From: Candidatus Pelagisphaera phototrophica
GTDB lineage: Bacteria; Verrucomicrobiota; Verrucomicrobiia; Opitutales; Opitutaceae
Direction of reading: 5' to 3'
Assembly: GCF_014529625.1 (NCBI RefSeq)
Contig: NZ_CP076039.1
Coordinates: 124,001 to 188,000 of the forward strand
DNA length: 64,000 nucleotides
Shown: positions 45,917 to 54,611 of the stretch, in pieces
Numbering within the stretch: position 1 is the first letter of the stretch
Layout: every line of letters begins with the position of its first letter
The notes under the pieces: generated by a model
What the model was told of the DNA's origin: nothing
The model's input: only the letters and a program-made list of their open reading frames with translations
The model's database searches: none
Program-made: the position numbers and the translations under genes

Positions 45917-48907
45917 ATGCGGCCCGACGCTTCCAGACTTGTATATCGAATAAAGACCGCCCTAAAGGGCGAGTCCAACGGCTTGGAAACAGCCAACTTG
46001 GCATGGCAATATGCGAAGGAAGTCGACCTCAGCCTCGCCATCCTGAAGCAGTGTCTCGAAACAGAAAGCGACCTTGAGGCCTACGTCGCTTCCTATTCTA
46101 ACCCCAGCGTGCTGGATACCCTCAATTCCCTGGATTTTGGTGGGGCAAAGGAATGGAGTGAGTGCTGCGAGAAATTTAGTTGGAGGAAAGCGGATGAAAT
46201 TGACCCAGCACAGTTGAAGAAACTGCAAGGAAGATTCTCACAAATCGCAGATCCAAAAACCTGGCTGCAGGGTGAATTCCGGGCCAAAGTTAGAGCGAAA
46301 AAACCTCTCGAAGCCTACCAAATCGCAAGCCTCATATCCGAGAAGTTTGAAGCCGATGCCGATCTTGCAAGTGAGTTGGAGCGGCTCAAGTCCCAGGTCA
46401 TCGATCAGGCAGAGTCTGAGCTCTCAAGCGCGTTGCAGGAACGCATGCCCGCCGAAGCGCCCGAGGCGATCGTCGCCCGATACCGCTCATACGGCATAGA
46501 GCTCCCAGACAAGGAAGGTCCCATCAAAACCGTCCTTTTATCCATGGCGGAAAACGCTGTTCGAGATTCTACGGCCGCTGTTGAATCCCTCATCGAACAG
46601 GCCAAGCCCTCCAATACGGTTGAAGAGAAAAGGGCTCTTGAGAAGGCCTATTTTAAATGCGACTACCAGCTTACCTTGACGGACACACGATCAAAAATCG
46701 ATGCCAAGCTACGTGACGCCTACTCGACTGTTGTAACAGAGATCTCCCATCACAGAGCCGGTAATGAATCCAATCTTTTAATACAAAACGCGATCGATGA
46801 CTTAAGAAAGGTTCTACAAGGGCTGTCGATAAGCTTTGGACGCAAGAAGGCGACGGTCCATGATGCTAGAGAGCGTCTCAAATCATTCGAAGCTCAGGCC
46901 AAGCGGATGGGAAGGCGGATTCCGGCTGCAATCCAGGAAGATATCAAAAAAGCTCTTTCCGAAGCCACCCGTAAACGGGCTCCCAAATACGCCATTCTGG
47001 CATCGGGCGCGCTTGTCATTCTCCTTATACTCGGCTGGATCGCAAATAGTCAGGTAAAGAATAACCAATATTCGAAAACGCTCCAAATCGCTACCGCAGC
47101 ACTCAATCAAGCCGCCGCCAACCAAGATATCGAACAGGCGGAAAAAGCTCTTCTAGAGCGAAATGAGCTTGTAGCCAACGCTCCTTCTGGCCATGCTATC
47201 AAACAAGCTGCGGGATCCCTGCAGCGCTGGATCACCGACCAGAAAAGCCTCCAAAAGGAATACACGGAGATCGGAGATCGCCTAGACTCCATTCGAGGCT
47301 CTGAAAATGCAGATCCCAATGCTCCTGAAATCGATGCCCTTCTAAGCAAGGCAATGACGACGCTTGCCGCAATAGACGTCGAATTGGAAAACGATTCCGA
47401 AGCGCGAATCGCCCGATTTGAAAGTTGGCGTAAAGACCAGATTTCCGAGCAACTGAACGATCGAAAACAAGTATTGCTCGGCTACGTCCGAGAAGCCCAG
47501 AACAACCTCGAACAAGCAGCGGCAGCCTCAAACGACACTGAGTTCGAAACAAGCTCCAGAGCCATCGTTGAGTCGATCGCAAGTGCCCGACTACATATAT
47601 CCCAATTCCCTGATTCGGATCAGAACTCACTTCAGCAGCGTAGTATCGGGCGGATTGAAGAATCGCTTAAAAGCATACAGGGAAAGCGAGATACCATGCT
47701 CGCTGCCCAAAAATCAATCAAAGGGGCCGACGATCTGGTAGGCTATCTCAAATCGCTGGAAGCCATATACAATTTTGAGACCCTCCCTACAGACGGCAAA
47801 CGGAACATTGGCCGGATATTGAAATTGGAGAATCAATACAAATCCTTGATGCAGAATTTGATCATGCCGGGCAACCCTAAAGGGTGGGAAGCATTAAACG
47901 CTGCGAGCGATTTTGCGGCAGAAAAACAGATACTCGATGAGGCTGAAACAGCGTTTGTAGAGCGAATGATCAACAATCCCTTGTTCCCTACGATTTACGA
48001 ATCGAAGGTTAAATACTTCGAAGGCGCTCCTGTAGCTAAAAACGAGTACTCCGTATTCCTGGCGGATCCCATTCAAAAAGGGGATAAGGCCGAACTGAAA
48101 ACAGGAATCAATTTTAGTTTTAAAGTACGGGGATTCGACGAGAACGGGGATGCCGAAGAGGAAGCTTTGGAGATGAATTTTCTTAGCCATCCTGACGGTA
48201 CATTCTGGGGTTTCTTCTACGAACCATCCGAAATGTCGAAAGAGTCGATCTATTACCAGGAATCTCTCCGCGTATCCTTCATGAAGATACTTGCGGGCGC
48301 TCCTCGTTTTTTCCCGCTCCAACTGATCGACGAGCTAACCTCCAAGAGAACCTTATCTCCGGCCTTTCGCGCCTACTGGCAGCAGCAGCTTATTGAATTT
48401 ATGGGAATGAATCCCTGGAAGTGGGGTATGTCGCTTTCCCCTGAATTACAGAATCAAATTGAGTCTTTTGATAAGCTTGATCCAGATGGAATCGACCAAC
48501 AGCAATGGCTATCGACCGTAGAGCAAATATCTCCTTCTGTGCTGCTCACCGAACACTTTCGGATCGCGAGCAAGACGAAAGTGGCAGATGAGGCTAAGGC
48601 ATTTGTCGAATTCTATTCTTACGCAAAAGCGGGGGAAATGAAACTTATAGGGCAGGCCAATGAATCCGGAGAAATCGAATACGAACATCCCCGACTCGAT
48701 AGCGAGAAAGTCTGGATCGTCAATGGGCTAACCGGTAGGATCGAACGCTTTGAGGCAGAGACAAACATCGCCCCCTACGCTCCCGTGGTCGCGTACCGCT
48801 TTGAGGACCAACCCGCATCTCGAGTAATCCAAAAGACAGAAATGCGTACCGGTATCGATTTGAGCTCAAACCGATACTCACAAAAACTCCCTCCTCTATT
48901 TAAATAG
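45917..48907 (+). CDS. large membrane coiled-coil protein, unrecognised
   Basis: 996 residues, ATG at 45917, 87 bases after the GAP1-N gene. I recognise no domain. Residues 1-350 are helical and charged, with repeated short helices. One TM helix lies at about 358-376 (AILASGALVILLILGWIA) after a basic stretch (RKRAPK). Residues about 380-640 are a long Gln/Ala/Glu-rich coiled coil. From about 640 a globular mixed domain follows (YESKVKYFEGAPVAKNEYSV, FKVRGFDENGDAEEEA, DGTFWGFFYEPSEM, YEHPRLDSEKVWIVNGLTG). The soluble-TM-soluble layout parallels its neighbour and the two are likely partners. C-terminal similarity to known secretion proteins (TssM-like layout) is possible but not supported by motifs. 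Confidence 0.7.
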   Translation: MRPDASRLVYRIKTALKGESNGLETANLAWQYAKEVDLSLAILKQCLETESDLEAYVASYSNPSVLDTLNSLDFGGAKEWSECCEKFSWRKADEIDPAQLKKLQGRFSQIADPKTWLQGEFRAKVRAKKPLEAYQIASLISEKFEADADLASELERLKSQVIDQAESELSSALQERMPAEAPEAIVARYRSYGIELPDKEGPIKTVLLSMAENAVRDSTAAVESLIEQAKPSNTVEEKRALEKAYFKCDYQLTLTDTRSKIDAKLRDAYSTVVTEISHHRAGNESNLLIQNAIDDLRKVLQGLSISFGRKKATVHDARERLKSFEAQAKRMGRRIPAAIQEDIKKALSEATRKRAPKYAILASGALVILLILGWIANSQVKNNQYSKTLQIATAALNQAAANQDIEQAEKALLERNELVANAPSGHAIKQAAGSLQRWITDQKSLQKEYTEIGDRLDSIRGSENADPNAPEIDALLSKAMTTLAAIDVELENDSEARIARFESWRKDQISEQLNDRKQVLLGYVREAQNNLEQAAAASNDTEFETSSRAIVESIASARLHISQFPDSDQNSLQQRSIGRIEESLKSIQGKRDTMLAAQKSIKGADDLVGYLKSLEAIYNFETLPTDGKRNIGRILKLENQYKSLMQNLIMPGNPKGWEALNAASDFAAEKQILDEAETAFVERMINNPLFPTIYESKVKYFEGAPVAKNEYSVFLADPIQKGDKAELKTGINFSFKVRGFDENGDAEEEALEMNFLSHPDGTFWGFFYEPSEMSKESIYYQESLRVSFMKILAGAPRFFPLQLIDELTSKRTLSPAFRAYWQQQLIEFMGMNPWKWGMSLSPELQNQIESFDKLDPDGIDQQQWLSTVEQISPSVLLTEHFRIASKTKVADEAKAFVEFYSYAKAGEMKLIGQANESGEIEYEHPRLDSEKVWIVNGLTGRIERFEAETNIAPYAPVVAYRFEDQPASRVIQKTEMRTGIDLSSNRYSQKLPPLFK

Positions 48908-49074
48908 GGGCCTCTGGAAGTTCTAGTTGCCGCCAATAGTCTCCTCAATTCCGCATGGAGTGACTGCGGGCAGTCCTTTTCACAGTAAATAGGAGAATCG
49001 TTTGTCAGGTATGATCCTCGCCCAAATTCAAATTTCCCGGCAAAGGTTCTCTCAAGCGAAACCCGATCCAACAC

Positions 49075-49100
49075 GGAAAGGCCCAACAATAGGCCTTTCC
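49075..49100 (+). terminator. hairpin between the GTPase cluster and rpmH
   Basis: GGAAAGGCC (49075-49083) pairs perfectly with GGCCTTTCC (49092-49100), loop of 8. No T-run follows, so it is a weak terminator candidate. Five bases downstream is a perfect TTGACA (49105-49110), a possible -35 box for rpmH; no good -10 is seen at normal spacing. Confidence 0.4.
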
Positions 49101-49159
49101 ATGCTTGACAGCCCCCCCTTGCTATTTCCATTTTCTCCCTCTTTTTCCAATTTTTAGTC

Positions 49160-49297
49160 ATGAGACCGACATACAGACCACACCGCTTGAAACGAGTTCG
49201 CAAGATAGGCTTCCGTGCTAGAATGGGAACCCGAGGCGGCCGTGCCCTCATCAATGCCCGTAGACGCAAGGGTCGCAAACGGCTCGTGAACGTGTAG
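49160..49297 (+). CDS. rpmH: 50S ribosomal protein L34
   Basis: A 45-residue protein starting at ATG 49160. The sequence is nearly all basic and typical: [20 protein letters not shown], then [19 protein letters not shown] and a short end KRLVNV. The usual motif 'tkRtyqPs..kR.r.hGFr.RM.t..Gr.vl..RR.KGR..L' is present with small changes. L34 is a large-subunit protein. It is followed 35 bases later by rnpA in the classic rpmH-rnpA-yidC order. No dnaA is seen upstream; the GTPase cluster takes that place. Confidence 0.95.
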   Translation: MRPTYRPHRLKRVRKIGFRARMGTRGGRALINARRRKGRKRLVNV

Positions 49298-49332
49298 ACA
49301 GCCTCAGGCAATACGAGTCGGAGCCCTCAACC

Positions 49333-49722
49333 ATGACTCCGAAGCTTACCCTTAAGTCAGGCCAGCGACTAAAGCGAAACAACGACTTCGTTCGCACGCG
49401 GAGACACGGCCGAACCTACCGTTGTCCGTATTTCGCCCTCTTTTCAACTACACACACAGAGGAAAGTGGAGGGCACCTCTCTGCCCGTATTGGAATCTCC
49501 GCCTCTAAGCGAGTAGGCAACGCCGTCGCCAGAAACCGACTCAAGAGACGCTTCCGCGAGCTCTTCCGACTCCGGCAACATGAAATCCGCCAGGAAGCAG
49601 ACATCGTGATCAGTATTCGATTCCCTGCAAACCGTGCCACTCTCAGCGAATTGGAACATCGGTTCGAGCAAGCTATCCAGTACAATGGCCTGATTCGCCC
49701 TGAGCGCTCCAGCTCCCCATAA
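49333..49722 (+). CDS. rnpA: ribonuclease P protein component
   Basis: 129 residues, normal length. LKSGQRLKRNNDFVRTRRHGRTYRCPYFALF at the start and the RNR signature RIGISASKRVGNAVARNRLKRRFRELFR are diagnostic, with a later DIVISIRFPA. It binds the RNase P RNA and helps process tRNA 5' ends. Genes of this block (rpmH, rnpA, yidC) are usually co-transcribed. A yidD gene is often between rnpA and yidC; none is seen in the 102-base gap. Confidence 0.95.
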   Translation: MTPKLTLKSGQRLKRNNDFVRTRRHGRTYRCPYFALFSTTHTEESGGHLSARIGISASKRVGNAVARNRLKRRFRELFRLRQHEIRQEADIVISIRFPANRATLSELEHRFEQAIQYNGLIRPERSSSP

Positions 49723-49824
49723 AATTGACCCGTCATTGCGCGCTTATTCTGCTTGCCTGAACATTTTCACCCTCTTTTATGTCCGACCTTCGCTCTTGCG
49801 ATAGAACTCGATAAAAATTTCCAT

Positions 49825-51609
49825 ATGGATAAGAAAAATACCGCTATTGGACTTCTGCTCCTCGCTAGCGCATTCGCCCTGATGTTCTTTCAGGCTCCGC
49901 CGCCTTCTCAACCGATTGAGACGGCCCCCGCTCCTCCTGCCCAATCGCCGAGCCAAAACACACCATCTAATCCGTCTGAAGCGATTCCCTTCATTGTGCC
50001 ACAGGCAAACCTGAATGTTTCCGGCCCTGCAGAACTGGAGAGCATTGGAACGAACCTGAACGAGAGAATTGTCACCCGTGACAACGCCCTAATGGAGGCG
50101 AGGTTCACTAACTATGGGGGAGCGATACAGGAAATCGTCCTCAAGGATTTCGAAAGGTCTCGCGACGATGATTCCCCCTACATCATGAACGAACGTCGCT
50201 CCGGTCCAGCCCTTGAACTAACGGGGCTCCAAGGACTCGATAAAAGCGAATCCTTCCAGCTCGTAGAACCCAGCGATCCGAACACCGTTGAGTTTCGGAA
50301 AGTCATAAATGACAACTACCAAATTACCCGGCGCTACACGATTAGTCAGGACGTTGAAAACGAGAAGGCCTATCTCGTCCGCCATGAACTTGAGTTTCGC
50401 AACCTCACGGCTAACCCGCTTTTCATCGGAGAATTCAACCTGAATTCCGGTACCGTCGCTCCCTCAGGCCCCCAAGACGCGCAACTTCTAACGTTTGGCT
50501 ACTTTGATGGGGAAGACACTGAATTTCTTGCGCAGGGGAAATTCACTGGCAGCAACATTCCTTTCTTCAAATCTGCGCCGCGCGACTCCATTAGCGAGAA
50601 TCGCAATGTTGGTTGGGTGTCCTTGAAAAACCAGTTTTTCATCACCATACTAAAGCCAGACCAGCCCGGGATTGGATACTTCGCTCAACCCGTCCAGTTC
50701 CCTCAATCCGCCGACGAGTCTCGGCCTCAGCTTGGCATGACAGGTTCCATGAAGCTTGGCAGTTTCACTTTGGCTCCCCAGGACACGCAAACGTATGGGT
50801 TTGACTATTACATTGGACCGAAGGAGTTCGATCGCGTTTCAAGGGTGGGAGAGAACACAGAGGAGGGAATGCAGTTCGGCTTCTTTGGAGCGATTTCAAA
50901 ACTGCTACTAACCATGATGAATGGGTTCTACAGTTTCACCCACAATTACGGAGTCGCGATCATTCTACTTACCCTCGCAATCAAGATAGTGTTTCTTCCC
51001 ATCAACCTCATGTCTTCACGCTCCATGAAGCGAATGGGAAAGCTCGGTGAGCCGATGAAGACCATCAACGAGAAGTTCGCCGACAACCCCACGAAAAAGC
51101 AGCAGCTGATGATGGAGATGTACAAGTTGAACAAGGTAAATCCTGTTGCGGGCTGTCTGCCAATGATCATCCAGATTCCAATCTTTTTCGGCCTTTTCTA
51201 TATGTTAAGAAGCGCCGCTGAGCTTCGTTTAGCCGATTTTGTCTGGATTCGCGATCTTTCCATGGAGGAAGGCATTTTTAATCTACCCTTCTCCATCCCC
51301 TTTATGGGGGACCAGTTCAATATTCTGCCTTTCATCTATCTGGTTTCACTGGTCGTTCAGATGGGCATGATGCCAACTCCCTCAGTGGACAACGCCCAGG
51401 TTAAGATGATGAAGTTTATGCCCTACATATTCTTTCCAATCATCTATACTTTCGCTTCTGGTCTCGTTCTATACTGGACTGTCAACAACGTCTTCACCAT
51501 CGGCCAGCAATGGATGATCAATCGTAAGAAGGACGACTTCGAACTCGTACTACCCGCAGCCTTGAAAAAGGCGATGGAAGCTCCCAAAAAGAAAAAGAAG
51601 AGACGTTAG
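49825..51609 (+). CDS. yidC: membrane protein insertase YidC
   Basis: 594 residues from ATG 49825 (MDKKNTAIGLLLLASAFALMFF); the longer frame to 49753 adds a leader without similarity. First TM helix at 6-22, then a Pro/Gln linker, a periplasmic beta domain (about 75-375: AELESIGTNL, NYGGAIQEIVLKDF, VGWVSLKNQFFITIL) and the C-terminal insertase core with TM helices: YGVAIILLTLAIKIVFLPINL, SSRSMKRMGKL, NPVAGCLPMIIQIPIFFGLFYML, ILPFIYLVSLVVQMGMM, FASGLVLYWTVNNVFTIGQQW. A basic tail (KKKKKRR) ends it. It inserts proteins into the inner membrane with or without SecYEG. Gram-negative type with a large periplasmic domain. Confidence 0.96.
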   Translation: MDKKNTAIGLLLLASAFALMFFQAPPPSQPIETAPAPPAQSPSQNTPSNPSEAIPFIVPQANLNVSGPAELESIGTNLNERIVTRDNALMEARFTNYGGAIQEIVLKDFERSRDDDSPYIMNERRSGPALELTGLQGLDKSESFQLVEPSDPNTVEFRKVINDNYQITRRYTISQDVENEKAYLVRHELEFRNLTANPLFIGEFNLNSGTVAPSGPQDAQLLTFGYFDGEDTEFLAQGKFTGSNIPFFKSAPRDSISENRNVGWVSLKNQFFITILKPDQPGIGYFAQPVQFPQSADESRPQLGMTGSMKLGSFTLAPQDTQTYGFDYYIGPKEFDRVSRVGENTEEGMQFGFFGAISKLLLTMMNGFYSFTHNYGVAIILLTLAIKIVFLPINLMSSRSMKRMGKLGEPMKTINEKFADNPTKKQQLMMEMYKLNKVNPVAGCLPMIIQIPIFFGLFYMLRSAAELRLADFVWIRDLSMEEGIFNLPFSIPFMGDQFNILPFIYLVSLVVQMGMMPTPSVDNAQVKMMKFMPYIFFPIIYTFASGLVLYWTVNNVFTIGQQWMINRKKDDFELVLPAALKKAMEAPKKKKKRR

Positions 51610-51663
51610 GATCCCGTTTCTAACGGTCTAATAAAATCAACCCTACAAGTTCTTACTTTAGAA

Positions 51664-52413
51664 ATGTCCGGACACAGTAAATGGTCTACCATCAAACGGA
51701 AAAAAGGCGCCGCTGACGCTAAGCGAGGCCAAATATTCAGTCGCCTTTCCAAAGAAATCACGCTCGCCGCGAAAAATGGCGGAGGCGACCCGGATATGAA
51801 TCCAAAGCTTCGCACCGTGCTTCTCAAGGCAAGGGCTGAGAACATGCCGGTCGAAAACACCGAGCGGGCAATTAAGAAGGGTACCGGTGAACTTCCAGGG
51901 GTCGTTTACGAAGAGTTTGTCTACGAAGGGTATGCCCCGCATGGGGTGGCTGCCATAATCGAGGTTACAACGGACAACAAGAACCGGGCCGCATCGGATG
52001 TCCGCTCCACCTTCTCCAAGAACGGCGGAAATCTCGCGGGCGCTGGAGCGGTCGCGTTCATGTTTCAAAGAACCGGCCAATTCATTATTTCCAAGGATAA
52101 GGCTGACGAGGAGACGCTGATGGATATCGTCCTAGAAGCAGGGGCCGAAGACCTTAAAGTAGAGGAAGAATACTTCGAAGTGCTCGCCCCTCTGACAGAG
52201 TTTGACCATGTAAGCCAGGCTCTCTCTCAAGCTGGAATCGAACCAGACAACGCGGAACTCGCCTATCTACCGGAAAATTTGACCCCCATCTCCAGTGCTG
52301 AGGACGCGAAGCAAGTCCTCCGCATCATAGATGCCTTGGACGATCTCGACGATGTCCAGAACGTTTTCCACAATGCGGACATCCCGGAGGCGTTCATGCC
52401 GGATGACGGGTAG
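51664..52413 (+). CDS. YebC/PmpR-family protein
   Basis: 249 residues. The N-terminus MSGHSKWSTIKRKKGAADAKRG is the family signature, then FSRLSKEITLAAKNGGGDPDMNPKLR, NMPVENTERAIKKGTGEL, YEGYAPHGVAAIIEV, TDNKNRAASDVRSTFSKNGGN and the C-terminal domain with VLAPLTEF and DDLDDVQNVFHNADI. Members have been described as transcription regulators and, more recently, as factors that relieve ribosome stalling. This copy is of ordinary length and composition. It lies downstream of yidC. Confidence 0.95.
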   Translation: MSGHSKWSTIKRKKGAADAKRGQIFSRLSKEITLAAKNGGGDPDMNPKLRTVLLKARAENMPVENTERAIKKGTGELPGVVYEEFVYEGYAPHGVAAIIEVTTDNKNRAASDVRSTFSKNGGNLAGAGAVAFMFQRTGQFIISKDKADEETLMDIVLEAGAEDLKVEEEYFEVLAPLTEFDHVSQALSQAGIEPDNAELAYLPENLTPISSAEDAKQVLRIIDALDDLDDVQNVFHNADIPEAFMPDDG

Positions 52414-52444
52414 CCCTTTTTGCAAAAGCGCGTCATTGCAAAGA

Positions 52445-52460
52445 AGCCTGCTTGCAGGCT
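52445..52460. repeat. short hairpin between the yebC-family gene and metX
   Basis: AGCCTG (52445-52450) and CAGGCT (52455-52460) form a 6-bp perfect stem with a CTTG loop, 32 bases after the upstream gene and 30 before metX. No T-run follows, so a terminator role is unclear. Confidence 0.3.
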
Positions 52461-52489
52461 AAATTCATTTGCGCAATCTCCATTCTACG

Positions 52490-53632
52490 ATGAATCCCGC
52501 AGAGGAAGATATTGCATACAGCTATGATGGAGAAATAGGACTCGTTTCTCCTCAGGATTTTCGCTGCGACACCTCCTTCGAATTTGAAAGTGGCCAGTCC
52601 ATCCCCGAGTTCAAGCTCCGCTACGAAACCTACGGACAACTCAATTCAGACCGGAACAATGTCGTTCTCGTCGCCCATGCCCTGACGGGGGATCACCATT
52701 GCGCCGGTGTTCACTCTCTCAAGGACCGTAAGCCGGGCTGGTGGAACAGTCTGATTGGACCTGGCAAACCGATCGACACCAACCGATTTTTCGTGCTCTG
52801 CGCCAACTGCATTGGAGGATGCCAAGGCTCGACGGGACCCAAGTCAATCGACCCTCGTACGGGACAGCCCTACAATCTCACGTTTCCCTTCGTGACAATT
52901 CGGGACATGATCCGTTCACAGAAAATCCTCCTCGATAGATTGGGTGTATCGGAACTCTACGCCGTTATTGGAGGATCGATGGGGGGTATGCAGGTGCTTC
53001 AATGGGCGATTGAATACCCCTCTTTTGTAAGGCGTATCATCCCAATGGCTACAACCTGGAGGCAAAACGCCCAGGCAATCGCTTTTGACGAAGTGGGAAG
53101 ACAGGCCATTATGCAGGATCCCGAGTGGCAGCAGGGGAACTACGACCCTGAAAAAGGGCCCAATGTCGGTCTTGCTATCGCCCGGATGATGGCCCACATC
53201 ACATACCTTTCCGATCGCAGTATGGACCGGAAATTTGGCCGGAAACGGCAAGAGGGCCAGGGGAATCGCTATTCTTTCAATATCGAATTCGAGGTTGAAA
53301 ACTATCTGAAATACCAAGCTCAAAGTTTCATCAATCGCTTCGACGCGAACGCGTACTTGTATTTTACTCGCGCTCTAGGATATTTTGATCTCGAAAGCGC
53401 CTATGGCAGTCTGGACGATGCATTTAAATCGCTAAAGTGTAAAGCGCTCTCAGTCGCCTTTACTACTGATTGGCTGTTTCCGCCGAAACAAAATCGGGAG
53501 ATCGTATTAGCTATGCTGAGACAGGGGATCGAAGCGTCCTACACAGAGTTGGATCTAGATCTCGGGCATGACTCGTTTCTAATCGAGTCCAACGAGCTTT
53601 TCAATCTTGTGCGTAACTTTCTTTCCACGTAA
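52490..53632 (+). CDS. metX: homoserine O-acetyltransferase (MetX)
   Basis: 380 residues from ATG 52490. An alpha/beta-hydrolase that acetylates homoserine for methionine synthesis. Motifs: ELNSDRNN-like start GQLNSDRNNVVLVAHALTGDHH, the oxyanion loop FVLCANCIGGCQGSTGP, the nucleophile elbow AVIGGSMGGMQVLQWAIEYP with the catalytic Ser, DWLFPP with the catalytic Asp, and LGHDSFL with the catalytic His. All three catalytic residues are present. Acetyl or succinyl specificity cannot be decided with certainty here; acetyl is usual for the family. metW lies tail-to-tail after it. Confidence 0.93.
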   Translation: MNPAEEDIAYSYDGEIGLVSPQDFRCDTSFEFESGQSIPEFKLRYETYGQLNSDRNNVVLVAHALTGDHHCAGVHSLKDRKPGWWNSLIGPGKPIDTNRFFVLCANCIGGCQGSTGPKSIDPRTGQPYNLTFPFVTIRDMIRSQKILLDRLGVSELYAVIGGSMGGMQVLQWAIEYPSFVRRIIPMATTWRQNAQAIAFDEVGRQAIMQDPEWQQGNYDPEKGPNVGLAIARMMAHITYLSDRSMDRKFGRKRQEGQGNRYSFNIEFEVENYLKYQAQSFINRFDANAYLYFTRALGYFDLESAYGSLDDAFKSLKCKALSVAFTTDWLFPPKQNREIVLAMLRQGIEASYTELDLDLGHDSFLIESNELFNLVRNFLST

Positions 53633-53648
53633 TCGATCTCGCCAATCC

Positions 53649-54257
53649 TTAGCTCGCACTCAGATCGTATATGGCATAGCCGCTTAGCCAATTCGGGAGT
53701 ATGGTAGATTCACGCTTCCAGTCCCCTCTGAGATAAACTTTGCGAGCAATGTGAAAATTTTGATGGCGGCAATAGGATTCAAACTGCCTTACCGAAAGAG
53801 GATTACCCCGTCTCGATTCAGCCCAATCCGCTGGATACACCTCATTTTCCAATCGCCGACCGTGTATAAGCATGCTCAGTCTGTTTTTCCAGTAGGCAAA
53901 GTTCACAAATCCAATGGTCAGATTTTGCGAAACGCGCAGCGCCTCCCGGATAACCTTAGATGGGCTATCCAGCTCCTGCAAGGTACGCGAGCAGATCACC
54001 CGGTCAAAATGATTGTCAGGAAACGAGCCCATGAACTCCATCATGTCACCCAAATAGGCGGATAGCCCTCGTTTGACGCAGTCGTGAATCTTTTCCGGAC
54101 TCAAATCAACCCCCACGCCCTCAGTCTGCCTGCTCTGTTTCAGATACTCGAGAAGGACACCGCGACCACAACCGAGATCCAATACGCGCGAACCGGGCTC
54201 CACCCAGTCGCGCATGATCTGCATATCTACGGATCGCTTGTCCTTATACTTAGCCAT
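53649..54257 (-). CDS. metW: MetW-type methyltransferase-fold protein
   Basis: 202 residues from ATG 54257 (MAKYKDKRSVDMQIMRDWVEPGSRVLDLGCGRG). The longer frame adds 13 residues. Motif I VLDLGCGRGVLLEYL, then GVDLSPEKI, the DNHFDRVICSRTLQEL segment and the later RRGNPLSVRQFESYCRHQNF (usual 'h.cTi.DF..l....g'). It matches MetW, which pairs with MetX for homoserine acetylation. MetX and MetW usually lie next to each other in one direction; here they converge with 16 bases between stops. Confidence 0.85.
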   Translation of the reverse strand: MAKYKDKRSVDMQIMRDWVEPGSRVLDLGCGRGVLLEYLKQSRQTEGVGVDLSPEKIHDCVKRGLSAYLGDMMEFMGSFPDNHFDRVICSRTLQELDSPSKVIREALRVSQNLTIGFVNFAYWKNRLSMLIHGRRLENEVYPADWAESRRGNPLSVRQFESYCRHQNFHIARKVYLRGDWKRESTILPNWLSGYAIYDLSAS

Positions 54258-54611
54258 TACAGTGAACTGTCCTAAGCGGCCACATGGGTTGATCAAGACA
54301 GAAAGCTGTCATAGGAAATTAGCCTGGGTTCACTCAACCTTCGATTCTGCACAGGCCAATCGAATTACTATTCCCGCTTTTTCTCCCCGGCCATAACCCG
54401 CCGCATCTTCGTCGAAGGCTTTGCAACAGCCATGAGAGAACAGGCATTTTCCTGCACTCATCACAATAGGAAATTCTGGCCAAAGCATTACGTCCACCCC
54501 TCCAGCTATCGCTGTTTCAGACTCCCCACTCCATTGCTATGGCAGGCGAAATGAGGAGGAGCAAGCCTACCCCAACAATAGCGATCGATTACTTGGCCAT
54601 ATCCTCTAATA
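54258..54611. other. gap between metW and the DNA methyltransferase
   Basis: A 354-base space upstream of metW and downstream of the methyltransferase gene, both on the minus strand. It should hold the metW promoter and a terminator for the upstream operon, but I see no strong hairpin. No gene of useful length is visible. Confidence 0.5.

Noticed and set aside
49723-49824. Possible yidD remnant between rnpA and yidC
   Set aside because: Short phrases such as FHPLLCPTF loosely recall YidD, but the cysteine pattern and length are missing and frames are closed.
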